From assembly GCF_024171995.1 (NCBI RefSeq), contig NZ_JAMTCT010000009.1:141481-205480 (forward strand): a DNA stretch of 64,000 nucleotides, read 5' to 3'. Positions 42,935 to 56,827 of this stretch are shown in pieces. The DNA comes from Promicromonospora umidemergens (GTDB lineage: Bacteria; Actinomycetota; Actinomycetes; Actinomycetales; Cellulomonadaceae). Positions within the stretch are counted from its first letter, which is position 1, and each line of letters starts with the position of its first letter. The notes beneath the pieces were generated by a model that saw only the letters and a program-made list of their open reading frames with translations, searched no databases and was not told the origin of the DNA. Position numbers and translations under genes: made by a program.

Positions 42935-44017
42935 ATGTCCAGCAGTCAGCTCATCCGCGTCGCCGTCGCCGGCGCGTCCGGTTACGCGGGCGGGGAGGCC
43001 CTCCGCCTCCTCGCGGCGCACCCCTTCGTCGAGATCGGCACGCTCACCGCGCACTCGAACGCCGGGACGAGCCTCGGTGAGGTCCAGCCGCACCTGCGCG
43101 GCCTCGCCCACCGCATCCTGGAGCCCACCACGCCCGACACCCTGCTGGGGCACGACGTCGTGCTGCTCGGCCTGCCGCACGGGGCGTCGGCCCAGGTGGC
43201 GGCCCAGCTGCCGGACGACGTCCTCGTCGTGGACCTCGGGGCCGACCACCGGCTGGAGTCGGCGAGCGACTGGGAGCAGTTCTACGGCTCGACGCACGCG
43301 GGTACCTGGCCCTACGGGCTGCCCGAGCTGATCCACGCCGAGGCGCCCGGGGTCGACGTCGCCACCGCGGCCCGGCAGCGCGACAAGCTGCCCGGCGCGC
43401 GCCGCATCGCGGTGCCCGGCTGCAACGTCACGGCGGTGACCCTGGGCCTGCAGCCCGGCGTCGCTGCGGGCCTGATCGAGACGAACGACATCGTCGCCGT
43501 GCTGGCCAACGGGTACTCCGGCGCCGGCAAGGCGCTCAAGCCGCACCTCCTTGCAAGCGAGGCCCTCGGCTCCGCACAGCCGTACGGGGTGGGCGGCACG
43601 CACCGGCACATTCCGGAGATCCTGCAGAACCTGCGGGCCGCGGGGGCGGCGGGGCCGAGCATCAGCTTCACGCCCACCCTCGTGCCGATGTCGCGCGGGA
43701 TCCTCGCGACGGCGACCGCCCCGCTGGTCAAGGGTGTCGACCCGGAGCAGGTCCGCGCCGCGTGGGAGGCCGCGTACGCGGACGAGCCGTTCGTGCACCT
43801 CCTCCCGGAGGGCCAGTGGCCCAGCACCGCGATGACGCTGGGCGCCAACACGGCGTGCGTGCAGGTCGCGGTCGACGCCGCGGCGCGCCGGGTCGTCACC
43901 GTCACCGCCATCGACAACCTCGTCAAGGGGACGGCCGGCGCAGCGATCCAGTCCATGAACCTCGCCCTCGGCCTGCGGGAGACCGCCGGCCTCATCACCG
44001 AAGGAGTAGCACCGTGA
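42935..44017 (+). CDS. argC: N-acetyl-gamma-glutamyl-phosphate reductase
   Basis: NADPH-dependent reductase that makes N-acetylglutamate semialdehyde, third step of arginine synthesis. In 360 residues: [18 protein letters not shown] (cofactor loop), the catalytic Cys163 in [15 protein letters not shown], and [10 protein letters not shown] with the active His. First gene of the arg operon; the stop overlaps argJ (GTGA). Confidence 0.97.
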   Translation: MSSSQLIRVAVAGASGYAGGEALRLLAAHPFVEIGTLTAHSNAGTSLGEVQPHLRGLAHRILEPTTPDTLLGHDVVLLGLPHGASAQVAAQLPDDVLVVDLGADHRLESASDWEQFYGSTHAGTWPYGLPELIHAEAPGVDVATAARQRDKLPGARRIAVPGCNVTAVTLGLQPGVAAGLIETNDIVAVLANGYSGAGKALKPHLLASEALGSAQPYGVGGTHRHIPEILQNLRAAGAAGPSISFTPTLVPMSRGILATATAPLVKGVDPEQVRAAWEAAYADEPFVHLLPEGQWPSTAMTLGANTACVQVAVDAAARRVVTVTAIDNLVKGTAGAAIQSMNLALGLRETAGLITEGVAP

Positions 44018-45198
44018 GCGTCACCGCGGCACACGGGTTCCGGGCGGCCGGGATCACCGCAGGCCTCAAGGCCTCCGGCACGCCGGACCTGGCCCTCGTC
44101 GTCAACGACGGCCCCGAGCACACCGCCGCCGCGGTGTTCACGAGCAACCGTGTGGTCGGCGCGCCCGTCATGTGGTCGCGCCAGGCGGTGAAGGACGGCG
44201 TCGCCCGCGCCGTGGTGCTCAACTCCGGTGGTGCCAACGTGTGCACAGGACCCGGTGGGTTCCAGGACGCGCACGCCACCGCCGAGAAGGTCGCCGACGA
44301 GCTCGGCATCGGCGCCATCGACGTGCTGGTCGGATCGACCGGCCTGATCGGCGTGCGGCTGGCCGCGGACAAGCTGCTCGCTGGCGTACCCGTCGCGGTC
44401 GGTGCGCTCTCTGCCGACGACGCCGGGGGACAGGCCGCGGCGACCGCGATCATGACCACCGACACCGTGCCGAAGACCGCTGTGCGCACCGTCGGGACGT
44501 CGCAGGGCGGGTCCTTCACCGTCGGCGGCATGGCCAAGGGCGCGGGCATGCTCGCGCCCGCCCTCGCCACGATGCTCTGCGTGATCACCACGGACGCCGT
44601 CGTCGACGCGGCAACGGCGGACGCCGCCCTGCGCGCCGCTACCCGGGTCACCTTCGACCGCGTCGACTCCGACGGCGCCATGTCCACCTCGGACACCGTG
44701 GTGCTGATGGCCTCGGGCGCCTCCCGCGTGACCCCGGACCTGGACGCGCTCACCGAGGCCGTCACGGCCATCTGCGCGGACCTGGCCCGGCAGCTCGTCG
44801 CCGACGCCGAGGGCGCGTCCCACGACATCGCCATCACCGTCACCAACGCGACCAGCGAGGACGCGGCGCTCGCCGTCGCACGGGCCGTGAGCCGGTCCAA
44901 CCTGGTCAAGGCCGCGGTCTTCGGCAACGACCCCAACTGGGGACGCATCCTCTCCCAGGTCGGCACCGTGCCCGAGGCGGTCGCCCCGTTCGACCCCGCA
45001 GAGCTCGACGTCAGCGTCAACGGCGTCATGGTCTGCAAGGCCGGCGGCGCCCACGAGCCGCCCGAGAAGGTCGACATGGCCGCGGCACGTGACGTCACGT
45101 TCACCATCGACCTGCACGCCGGAGACGCCGAGATCACGCTCTGGACCAACGACCTCACGCACGACTACGTCCACGAGAACAGCGCGTACAGCTCATGA
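44014..45198 (+). CDS. argJ: Glutamate N-acetyltransferase (ArgJ)
   Basis: Recycles the acetyl group from N-acetylornithine to glutamate; bifunctional forms also use acetyl-CoA, and which type this is cannot be told here. The precursor cleaves itself before Thr186 in [18 protein letters not shown] to give alpha and beta chains. [18 protein letters not shown] and the C-terminal [15 protein letters not shown] and AYSS are typical. The GTG has AAGGAG upstream and overlaps argC; the end overlaps argB. Confidence 0.97.
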   Translation: MSVTAAHGFRAAGITAGLKASGTPDLALVVNDGPEHTAAAVFTSNRVVGAPVMWSRQAVKDGVARAVVLNSGGANVCTGPGGFQDAHATAEKVADELGIGAIDVLVGSTGLIGVRLAADKLLAGVPVAVGALSADDAGGQAAATAIMTTDTVPKTAVRTVGTSQGGSFTVGGMAKGAGMLAPALATMLCVITTDAVVDAATADAALRAATRVTFDRVDSDGAMSTSDTVVLMASGASRVTPDLDALTEAVTAICADLARQLVADAEGASHDIAITVTNATSEDAALAVARAVSRSNLVKAAVFGNDPNWGRILSQVGTVPEAVAPFDPAELDVSVNGVMVCKAGGAHEPPEKVDMAAARDVTFTIDLHAGDAEITLWTNDLTHDYVHENSAYSS

Positions 45199-46150
45199 GC
45201 AGCGACATCGTCAACGGGCTGCGCCCCGACCAGAAGGCCGAGGTGCTCATCGAGGCCCTGCCCTGGCTGCAGGAGTTCTCCGGCGCCCTCGTCGTCGTCA
45301 AGTACGGCGGCAACGCGATGATCGACGCACGCCTCAAGGCGGCGTTCGCCCAGGACATGGTGTTCCTGCGACAGGTAGGGCTGCGGCCCGTCGTCGTGCA
45401 CGGCGGGGGACCGCAGATCAACGCCATGCTCGACCGCCTCGGCATCGCCTCGGAGTTCAAGGGCGGCCTGCGCGTCACCACGCCGGAGGCGATGGAGGTG
45501 GTGCGCATGGTCCTGACCGGGCAGGTCAGCCGGGAGCTGGTGGGCCTGATCAACGCGCACGGCCCGGTCGCCGTCGGCCTGTCGGGGGAGGACGGCGGCC
45601 TGTTCGGCGCCGAGCGTCGCCACGCCGTCGTGGACGGCGAACCGGTCGACGTCGGCCTCGTCGGCGACGTCGTGCAGGTGGACCCGCGCGCTGTGGAGGA
45701 CCTGCTGCAGGCCGGCCGCATCCCCGTGGTCTCCACGATCGCGCCCGACAAGGACGACCCGACCCAGGTGCTGAACGTCAACGCGGACACCGCCGCCTCG
45801 GCGCTCGCGGTCGCGCTCGGTGCCAAGAAGCTCATCGTCCTGACCGACGTCGAGGGGCTGTACACGGCCTGGCCGGACAAGGGCTCGCTGGTGCAGCGGA
45901 TCTCGGCCCCGGAGCTGGCGGAGCTGCTGCCGAGCCTCGAGTCCGGGATGGTGCCGAAGATGGAGGCGTGCCTGCGCGCCGTCGAGGGCGGGGTGCCCGC
46001 CGCGACGGTCATCGACGGCCGCCAGCCGCACAGCGCGCTGCTGGAGGTCTTCACCACGCAGGGCAACGGGACGATGGTCGTCCCGGCGCCGGCAGAGACC
46101 ACGCCGGCAGAGACCACGCCGGCAGAGACCACGAAGGAAGGTGTGAGCGC

Positions 46151-46154
<4 letters not shown>
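45195..46154 (+). CDS. argB: Acetylglutamate kinase with a repeat tail
   Basis: Phosphorylates N-acetylglutamate, usually the arginine-inhibited step. It has [20 protein letters not shown] (ATP site), [19 protein letters not shown] (substrate loop), [20 protein letters not shown] and [17 protein letters not shown]. The core ends near residue 297. The remaining part [18 protein letters not shown] comes from three exact copies of a 15-bp unit. It overlaps both neighbours by 4 nt. Confidence 0.97.
46089..46133 (+). repeat. 15-bp tandem repeat at the argB 3' end
   Basis: CCGGCAGAGACCACG is present three times without change (46089, 46104, 46119) and encodes PAETT units just before the argB-argD junction. 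Confidence 0.97.
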
Positions 46155-48356
<2,202 letters not shown>

Positions 48357-48357
<1 letters not shown>

Positions 48358-48866
48358 TGGTCACCAAGCAGACGGCGACGACCGCGACGACGAAGGCGGC
48401 CCGGCACGCCCGGATCACCGAGATCGTGCTCCGCAACGCCATCCACTCGCAGGCGGAGCTGGCCGACGCCCTGGCGGCCGACGGCGTGAGCGTCACGCAG
48501 GGCACGCTCTCGCGTGACCTCATCGAGCTGCAGGCCGAGAAGGTACGCGGCTCGGACGGCACGCTCGTCTACGCGGTCCCTGGTGAGGGCGGGGACCGCA
48601 GCGCGCAGTCGGACGCGAGCGAGGAGTACTTGTCCGCACGGCTGGCCCGGCTGGCCAAGGAGCTGCTGGTCTCGGCCGAGTCGTCGGGCAACCTCGTGGT
48701 CCTCCGCACCCCGCCGGGGGCGGCGAACCTGCTGGCCTCGGCGATCGACCACTCCGTCTTTCCCGGGATGCTCGGCACCATCGCGGGGGACGACACGATC
48801 CTCGTCATAGCGCGGGACGCCGACGGCGCCGCGCTGGCGGGACGCTTCCTCGCGCTCAGCGCCTGA
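48357..48866 (+). CDS. argR: Arginine repressor
   Basis: Hexameric arginine-sensing repressor. It shows a winged helix at residues 15-80 ([20 protein letters not shown], then [15 protein letters not shown]) and the arginine-binding C-terminal domain with [16 protein letters not shown] and [15 protein letters not shown]. At 169 residues it is usual for actinobacteria. Its own operon is the likely target through the ARG-box-like site before argC. Confidence 0.96.
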
Positions 48867-48916
48867 GAACACTTCACAATCGCACTGACACCACCACCGG
48901 AAAGAGATCGTCAATC

Positions 48917-51666
<2,750 letters not shown>

Positions 51667-51696
51667 CCCCCCACAACACAGCGGGAAGGGCTCACG

Positions 51697-52251
51697 ATGA
51701 GCGTGTCGCCTGCCGTTCTCGGTGAGCTGCTGCACCGCATCCGGTCCGCCGACGCACGCCTCGTGTGCGTCGACGGACCGGCCGGCTCCGGCAAGACGAC
51801 GCTCGCCGCCCAGCTGGGTGACGCGCTGGAGGCCCCGGTCATCCACATGGACGACCTCTACGAGGGCTGGGCCGCTGGCCCGGACGGCGGCGCGGCGAAC
51901 CTCCGCCGGTGGGTGCTGGACCCGCTGGCCGCGGGGGAGCGGGTGCGCTACCGGCGCTACGACTGGGTCGACGGCGACTGGGCCGAGTGGCACGACGTCC
52001 CGCCGTCGACCCACCTCGTGGTGGAGGGCTGCGGTGCGGCAGCGCAGCAGGTGGACGCGCTGGGCGCCTTCCGGGTCTGGGTCGAGGCCGACGACGCCGA
52101 ACGGTTGCGCCGGGGCCTGGAGCGCGACGGCGCCGACGCCCGTGACCACTGGCTGCAGTGGATGCGGGACGAGGCCGCCCACTACGAGCAGGAGCACACC
52201 CGCGCCCGCGCGGACATCCGCCTGGACGGCTCGGGCAAGCTCACGCCGTAG
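51697..52251 (+). CDS. P-loop nucleoside/uridine kinase-like protein
   Basis: A 184-residue small kinase. Walker A is CVDGPAGSGKTTLAAQLGDA near residue 26, followed by VIHMDDLYEGWA, whose Asp pair fits the acceptor-site base of uridine-kinase-like enzymes. RLRRGLERDGADARDHWLQW is the Arg-rich lid. GGGAAGGG precedes the ATG. It lies 30 bp after argH on the same strand and may be cotranscribed. The substrate is unknown. Confidence 0.82.
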   Translation: MSVSPAVLGELLHRIRSADARLVCVDGPAGSGKTTLAAQLGDALEAPVIHMDDLYEGWAAGPDGGAANLRRWVLDPLAAGERVRYRRYDWVDGDWAEWHDVPPSTHLVVEGCGAAAQQVDALGAFRVWVEADDAERLRRGLERDGADARDHWLQWMRDEAAHYEQEHTRARADIRLDGSGKLTP

Positions 52252-52282
52252 TCAGCGCCCGCAGCTTGCGGGTCGGACCGTC

Positions 52283-52300
52283 AAACATATCGGCATGTTT
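52283..52300. promoter_or_regulatory. Inverted repeat upstream of the kinase-cyclophilin gene
   Basis: AAACAT (52283-52288) and ATGTTT (52295-52300) form a 6-N6-6 inverted repeat over the -35 to -10 spacer, a place suited to an operator. Confidence 0.4.
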
Positions 52301-52303
52301 CGG

Positions 52304-52309
52304 TAGATT
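52304..52309 (+). promoter_or_regulatory. -10 element of a probable leaderless promoter for the kinase-cyclophilin gene
   Basis: TAGATT ends 6 nt before the GTG at 52316, without a ribosome-binding site. Confidence 0.5.
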
Positions 52310-52315
52310 TGCCCG

Positions 52316-54253
52316 GTGACATACCTGGAACCGCTGGATCCGGCCGCCGACCCTCGCGAGATCGGCCCGTATCGACTGCTCGGCCGCTTGGGACGTGGCG
52401 GGATGGGAGCCGTATACCTCGGCCGTTCCCGCGGTGGTCGCGAGGTCGCGCTCAAGGTGATCCGGGGCGATCTTGCTGCCGACCCGCACTTCAGGCAGCG
52501 CTTCGAGCGGGAGGTCGCCGCTGCGCGACGGGTGGGCGGTTTCTACGCCGCCGAGGTGGTCGACGCGGACACCGACTCCGCCCGGCCCTGGATGGCCACC
52601 AGCTACATCAACGGCCCCTCGCTCCAGGCCGCCGTCGACGCGCACGGCCCGCTGCCGATCGAAGCCGTCCTGGCGATCGGTGCCGGTCTGGCCGAAGGGC
52701 TTCAGGCCGTCCACGCCGCTGGACTGGTGCATCGCGACCTGAAGCCCGCCAACATCATCGTTGCGGCCGACGGCCCGCGCGTCATCGACTTCGGTATCAC
52801 CAGGGCTCTCGACGCGACCTCGTTCACCAGTGCTGACGCCCTGATGGGGACGCCCGCGTACATGCCGCCGGAGCAGGCGCTCGGGCACCCCGTCGAGGCG
52901 GCCGGCGACGTGTTCGCGTTCGGTGGCGTCCTGACCTTCGCTGTCTCGGGTCACAACCCGTTCGGCTCCGGTCGGCTGGAGACCATGGTCTACAGGGTGG
53001 TGCACGGCGAACCGGACATGACCGGGGTCCCCGACGAGCTGAGGCCCATGGTGCTGGCCTGCCTCGCCAAGGATCCGGCGGCCAGGCCTCAGGTGCCGCA
53101 GGTGCTGGACTGGCTCGCCGACTCGGGCGACGCGGCCACGGTGCTGGCCGGAGCGGCACCGAACCGGCCGTGGCTCACCGACGGGATCGCCACGATGATC
53201 GCGGAGCGCAACGGGACAGGCGCGACCGGGCCGCTGTCGCTCGCGCAGCCTGGGCAGTCCGCGACCGGGCAGGTCCGTTCCGCAGCTCCGGAGCCGATTC
53301 CGGCACGGTCGGCCGGCCCGCTGCGTGAACAGGCCGTTTCGCCACCGGTGTCGGACCTCCCGATCGCCGTAGCGGAGACCCATCTCCGGGGGGAGGCGGA
53401 CGCGACCGAGCTGCGTCGGCCCGCTGCGCAGTCGCCCGCGCCGGTGACGGAGCCCGGCTCGAGCAGACGCAGGTGGATCTGGTCCGCCGTGGCCGTCGCG
53501 GGCGTTCTTGTGCTCGCCGTCGGCGGGTTCTTCCTGCTGCCGACGCTGCTTCCGGGGGGTGACGACCCTCTGGTAGGGGCGGGCGGAGGTGCGAGTCCCG
53601 GCGTCACCGACGCCAACGCCAACGCGGACACGGTCACGGACACGGACGCCGACCCGTCCGAGGCCGCCGACAGCGCTCCAGCGAACGAGGGTCAGCTCGT
53701 CGCGGCCGACTGTCCGGACCCGGTGCAGGAGCCTCGGGCGACCTATTCGCTTCCCGACGACGAGTCGGCCTCCGAGTACCGGAAGTGGCACGCCACGCTG
53801 AAGACCTGCGTGGGCGACATCGAAGTCGAGCTCGACGGGGCCTCCGCGCCGATCGCCGTCGCGGTCTTCGTGGAGCTCGCCCGAGGTGGCTACTACGACG
53901 GCACCGGATGCCACGAGCTCAAGACTGCCGGCCCGTACCGCCTGAAGTGCGGGGACCCCACCTTCAGCGGTGAGGGATATCCAGGCTTCGTGTTCGGGCC
54001 GCCGGAGAACGTCCCGCACGACGGCGTGTATCCGGCAGGCAGCCTCGTCATGGCATTCAACGGCGATGGATACTCGAACGCTCAGTTCTCCCTCGTGCAC
54101 GACGACTCGGCGATCCCCAGCCCTGAAGGGCAGACCGTGTTCGGCAAGGTCACCACGGGTATGGAGATCCTGAAGTCGGTCGCGGAGCAAGGGAGCAAGG
54201 GCAACGAGCAACCGGAGCAACCGGTGACGATCACCAGCATCGAGCTGAAGTAG
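52316..54253 (+). CDS. Membrane Ser/Thr protein kinase fused to a cyclophilin-like domain
   Basis: A 645-residue Hanks-type kinase. The kinase domain (residues 18-270) looks active: RLGRGGMGAVYLG, Lys47 in VALKVI, VHRDLKPANII (Asp141, Asn146), Asp158 in DFG and GTPAYMPPEQ. A linker of about 110 residues leads to one transmembrane helix (about 386-410) and an acidic DANANADTVTDTDAD stretch. The external domain (about 480-645) is a cyclophilin-type fold: GDIEVELDGASAPIAVAVF, GGYYDGTGCHELKTAG, AFNGDGYSNAQFSLVHDD, FGKVTTGMEILKSV. The catalytic Arg of the usual FHRV is replaced (CHEL), so it probably binds rather than isomerises. The GTG is probably leaderless. Confidence 0.92.
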   Translation: MTYLEPLDPAADPREIGPYRLLGRLGRGGMGAVYLGRSRGGREVALKVIRGDLAADPHFRQRFEREVAAARRVGGFYAAEVVDADTDSARPWMATSYINGPSLQAAVDAHGPLPIEAVLAIGAGLAEGLQAVHAAGLVHRDLKPANIIVAADGPRVIDFGITRALDATSFTSADALMGTPAYMPPEQALGHPVEAAGDVFAFGGVLTFAVSGHNPFGSGRLETMVYRVVHGEPDMTGVPDELRPMVLACLAKDPAARPQVPQVLDWLADSGDAATVLAGAAPNRPWLTDGIATMIAERNGTGATGPLSLAQPGQSATGQVRSAAPEPIPARSAGPLREQAVSPPVSDLPIAVAETHLRGEADATELRRPAAQSPAPVTEPGSSRRRWIWSAVAVAGVLVLAVGGFFLLPTLLPGGDDPLVGAGGGASPGVTDANANADTVTDTDADPSEAADSAPANEGQLVAADCPDPVQEPRATYSLPDDESASEYRKWHATLKTCVGDIEVELDGASAPIAVAVFVELARGGYYDGTGCHELKTAGPYRLKCGDPTFSGEGYPGFVFGPPENVPHDGVYPAGSLVMAFNGDGYSNAQFSLVHDDSAIPSPEGQTVFGKVTTGMEILKSVAEQGSKGNEQPEQPVTITSIELK

Positions 54254-54300
54254 CCCCATCGGCAGAGCCGGATGCGCGGCCGTCCACACCTAGATCAACC

Positions 54301-54345
54301 ATGCCTTGCAGTGCTAGGGTTCCAACCCCTAGCACTCCTAGGCAT
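54301..54345. promoter_or_regulatory. Large inverted repeat, probable PadR operator
   Basis: The core AGTGCTAGGG (54310-54319) and CCCTAGCACT (54327-54336) is a perfect 10-bp inverted repeat with a 7-bp centre. An outer pair ATGCCT (54301) / AGGCAT (54340) extends it to 19-bp arms with an interrupted match. It directly precedes the padR start. Confidence 0.7.
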
Positions 54346-54357
54346 TGGAGAATCTGA

Positions 54358-54720
54358 GTGCACATCGACAAGGATCTGGTGGCGGCCTCGGCCACACCCC
54401 TCGTCCTCGGCATCCTGGCCGACGGCGAGTCGTACGGCTACGCGATCGTCAAGCGCGTCAACGAGCTCTCCGGCGGGCGCATGCAGTGGACCGACGGCAT
54501 GCTCTACCCCCTCCTGCACCGGCTCGAGCGGTTCGGGTACGTGGAGGCGAGCTGGGGCACGTCCGACGCCGGACGCCGCCGCAAGCACTACGCGATCACG
54601 CAGGCCGGCCGGGAGACGCTCGCCGACCGGCAGCAGCAGTGGTCGGTTGTCGCCGACGCCCTCAAGCAGGTGTGGCAGGACGCCCAGCGCCCGCCCGCAG
54701 TCGCAGAAGGGTGGGCATGA
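54358..54720 (+). CDS. PadR-family transcriptional regulator
   Basis: A 120-residue winged-helix repressor: LVLGILADGESYGYAIVKRV, MQWTDGMLYPLLHRLERFGY (recognition helix), then AGRRRKHYAITQAGRETL. Typical of the short PadR-s2 group. It starts at a GTG and overlaps the next gene by 4 nt. The large inverted repeat ending 12 bp upstream is its likely operator. The pair of PadR and HAAS-permease is a known arrangement for self-contained membrane regulation. Confidence 0.93.
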   Translation: MHIDKDLVAASATPLVLGILADGESYGYAIVKRVNELSGGRMQWTDGMLYPLLHRLERFGYVEASWGTSDAGRRRKHYAITQAGRETLADRQQQWSVVADALKQVWQDAQRPPAVAEGWA

Positions 54721-56066
54721 TGAGCACCAACCCCGAGCTCGAAGCACAGATCGACCAGTGGCGCGGCTACGTCCAGCGCCGTCGGGCCATCTCGGCAGGC
54801 GACGTCGAGGAGATGGAGGACCACCTTCGCGAGCAGGTGACCGACCTGACCAGCACCGGGCTCGACGACGACGAGGCCTTCCTGGTCTCGGTCAAGCGCA
54901 TGGGCAACCTCGACGAGGTCTCCCGCGAGTTCGCCCGCGAGCACTCCGACCGGCTCTGGAAGCAGCTCGTGCTGGTCCCCGACGAGCCCGACGCCGGTGC
55001 GAAGCCCTGGCGCGAGCTCGGCGTCGTCCTGGCGCTCGCCCTCGGGGCTGGAGCAGCGGTCAAGATCGGCACCGAGCTGTTCGCCGACGAGCTGGTGGTC
55101 CTGCGCAACATCGGGCTGCTCGTGCTCCCGTTCCTCGCCGGCTACTTCGCCTGGAAGCGCAAGCTCACCTGGCGGGTGGGCGCGGCGCTCCTGGTCCCGT
55201 TCGCCCTGCTCGCCGTGGTGCTGAACGTCTACCCGTTCGACCCGGACGGCTCGACCCTGTTCCTCGCCGCCAGCCACTCGATCGTCGCCCTCTGGGCGCT
55301 GATCTCCGTCGCCTACGCGGGCGGGCGGTGGCGGTCGGACGCCCGCCGCATGGACTACGTCCGCTTCACCGGCGAGCTCGCCATCTACTTCGTCCTGATC
55401 GCGCTCGGCGGGGGAGTGCTCATCGGGCTCACCCTCGGCACCCTCGGCCTGGTCGGCGTCGACTTCGAGCCCGTCCTCGAGTCCTGGATCCTGCCGTTCT
55501 GTGTGCCCGGCGCCCTCATCGTCGCGGCCTGGCTGGTCGAGGCCAAACAGAACGTCGTCGAGAACATCGCACCGGTCCTGACTCGCGTCTTCACACCGCT
55601 GACCATCGTGATGCTGCTCGTGTTCCTCGGCGTCTTCGCGACCACCGGCGGGCTGCTCGACGTCGACCGCGAGCTGCTCATCCTCATGGACATGGTGCTC
55701 GTGCTCGTGCTGTGCCTGCTGCTCTACTCAATCTCCGCCCGCGACTCGCTCGCGCCGCCCGGGCTGTTCGACGTGCTCCAGCTCGTCCTCGTGGTCGCGG
55801 CGCTCGCCGTCGACACGGTCACCCTGAGCGCGATGCTGACCCGCATCGCCGAGTTCGGGTTCAGCGCCAACAAGGTGGCGGCCCTCGGGTTGAACCTGGT
55901 GCTGCTGGTGCACCTGGCCTGGTCGGCCTGGCTGTCCGTCGAGTTCCTGCGGGGCAAGCGCCCGTTCGGACCGGTCGAGCGCTGGCAGACCAGGTACCTG
56001 CCCGCCTACGCCGTGTGGGCGCTGGTCGTGGTCGTGATCTTCCCGCCGGTCTTCGCGTTCGCGTAG
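54717..56066 (+). CDS. Multi-pass membrane protein with HAAS/permease-prefix domain
   Basis: A 449-residue protein. Residues 1-85 form a helical HAAS-like domain (MEDHLREQVTDLTSTGLDDD, SVKRMGNLDEVSREFAREH). About ten hydrophobic segments follow, for example VVLALALGAGAAVKIG, LLVLPFLAGYFAW, TIVMLLVFLGVFATT and AVWALVVVVIFPPVFAF. Such proteins are usually cotranscribed with PadR regulators and the transported or sensed compound is unknown. ATG 54717 overlaps the padR stop; a second ATG follows at 54720. Confidence 0.82.
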   Translation: MMSTNPELEAQIDQWRGYVQRRRAISAGDVEEMEDHLREQVTDLTSTGLDDDEAFLVSVKRMGNLDEVSREFAREHSDRLWKQLVLVPDEPDAGAKPWRELGVVLALALGAGAAVKIGTELFADELVVLRNIGLLVLPFLAGYFAWKRKLTWRVGAALLVPFALLAVVLNVYPFDPDGSTLFLAASHSIVALWALISVAYAGGRWRSDARRMDYVRFTGELAIYFVLIALGGGVLIGLTLGTLGLVGVDFEPVLESWILPFCVPGALIVAAWLVEAKQNVVENIAPVLTRVFTPLTIVMLLVFLGVFATTGGLLDVDRELLILMDMVLVLVLCLLLYSISARDSLAPPGLFDVLQLVLVVAALAVDTVTLSAMLTRIAEFGFSANKVAALGLNLVLLVHLAWSAWLSVEFLRGKRPFGPVERWQTRYLPAYAVWALVVVVIFPPVFAFA

Positions 56067-56088
56067 CAGGTCTGTGCATGATCGGGGC

Positions 56089-56751
56089 ATGAACGTTCCC
56101 GACACCGTGCCCAGCAGCGTCCCGGGCAGGGACTGGTACGCGCGACCAGTTCTCGACGTCGCCAGGGACCTGCTGGGGGCCACACTCACCACCCGCACGC
56201 CCGACGGCATCGTCGGTCTGCGCCTCACCGAGGTGGAGGCGTACGACGGCACCACCGACCCCGGTTCGCACGCCTACCGCGGCCCCAGCCGGCGCAACGC
56301 GACGATGTTCGGCGAGCCCGGGCGGCTGTACGTCTACCGGCACCTGGGTCTGCACCACTGCGTGAACGTGGTGTGCGGGCCGGAGGGGGAGGCGTCGGCG
56401 GTGCTGGTCCGGGCGGGGGAGGTGGTCGACGGCGCGGACCTGGCCCGCTCGCGCCGCCTCGCCTCCGGCGTCGCCCGGACCGACCGCGACCTCGCGCGCG
56501 GCCCGGCCCGCCTGGCCGTCGCCCTGGGGCTCGACCTGTCCGACGACGGCGCCGACGTCACCGCTCCGGAGGGCCACGTGGTGCTGCGCCACCCGTTGGT
56601 CGAGCCTGTCGAGACCCCCGCCGTCATCCGCACCGGCCCACGCGTAGGCGTGAGCGGCGACGGCGGCCGCGCAGACCTCTTCCCCTGGCGCTTCTGGCTG
56701 GACGCGGAGCCGACCGTCTCGGCCTACCGTGCAGCACCCGCGCGCACCTGA
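56089..56751 (+). CDS. DNA-3-methyladenine glycosylase (AAG/MPG type)
   Basis: Removes alkylated purines from DNA. In 220 residues: PVLDVARDLLGATL, the catalytic Glu in LRLTEVEAYDGTTDPGSHAY, RNATMFGEPGRLYVYRHLG and HHCVNVVCGPEGEASAVLVR with the inserting Tyr/His region. The ATG at 56089 was chosen over one 15 nt upstream; a CATGAT 6 nt before it may serve as a -10. Confidence 0.94.
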   Translation: MNVPDTVPSSVPGRDWYARPVLDVARDLLGATLTTRTPDGIVGLRLTEVEAYDGTTDPGSHAYRGPSRRNATMFGEPGRLYVYRHLGLHHCVNVVCGPEGEASAVLVRAGEVVDGADLARSRRLASGVARTDRDLARGPARLAVALGLDLSDDGADVTAPEGHVVLRHPLVEPVETPAVIRTGPRVGVSGDGGRADLFPWRFWLDAEPTVSAYRAAPART

Positions 56752-56827
56752 GACCGGTCGGATGCGTCCCGCAGGCGAGGAGTCCGGTCGATCGGCGGAC
56801 CGAGCGCACGCCGTCGGAACCGGACCG

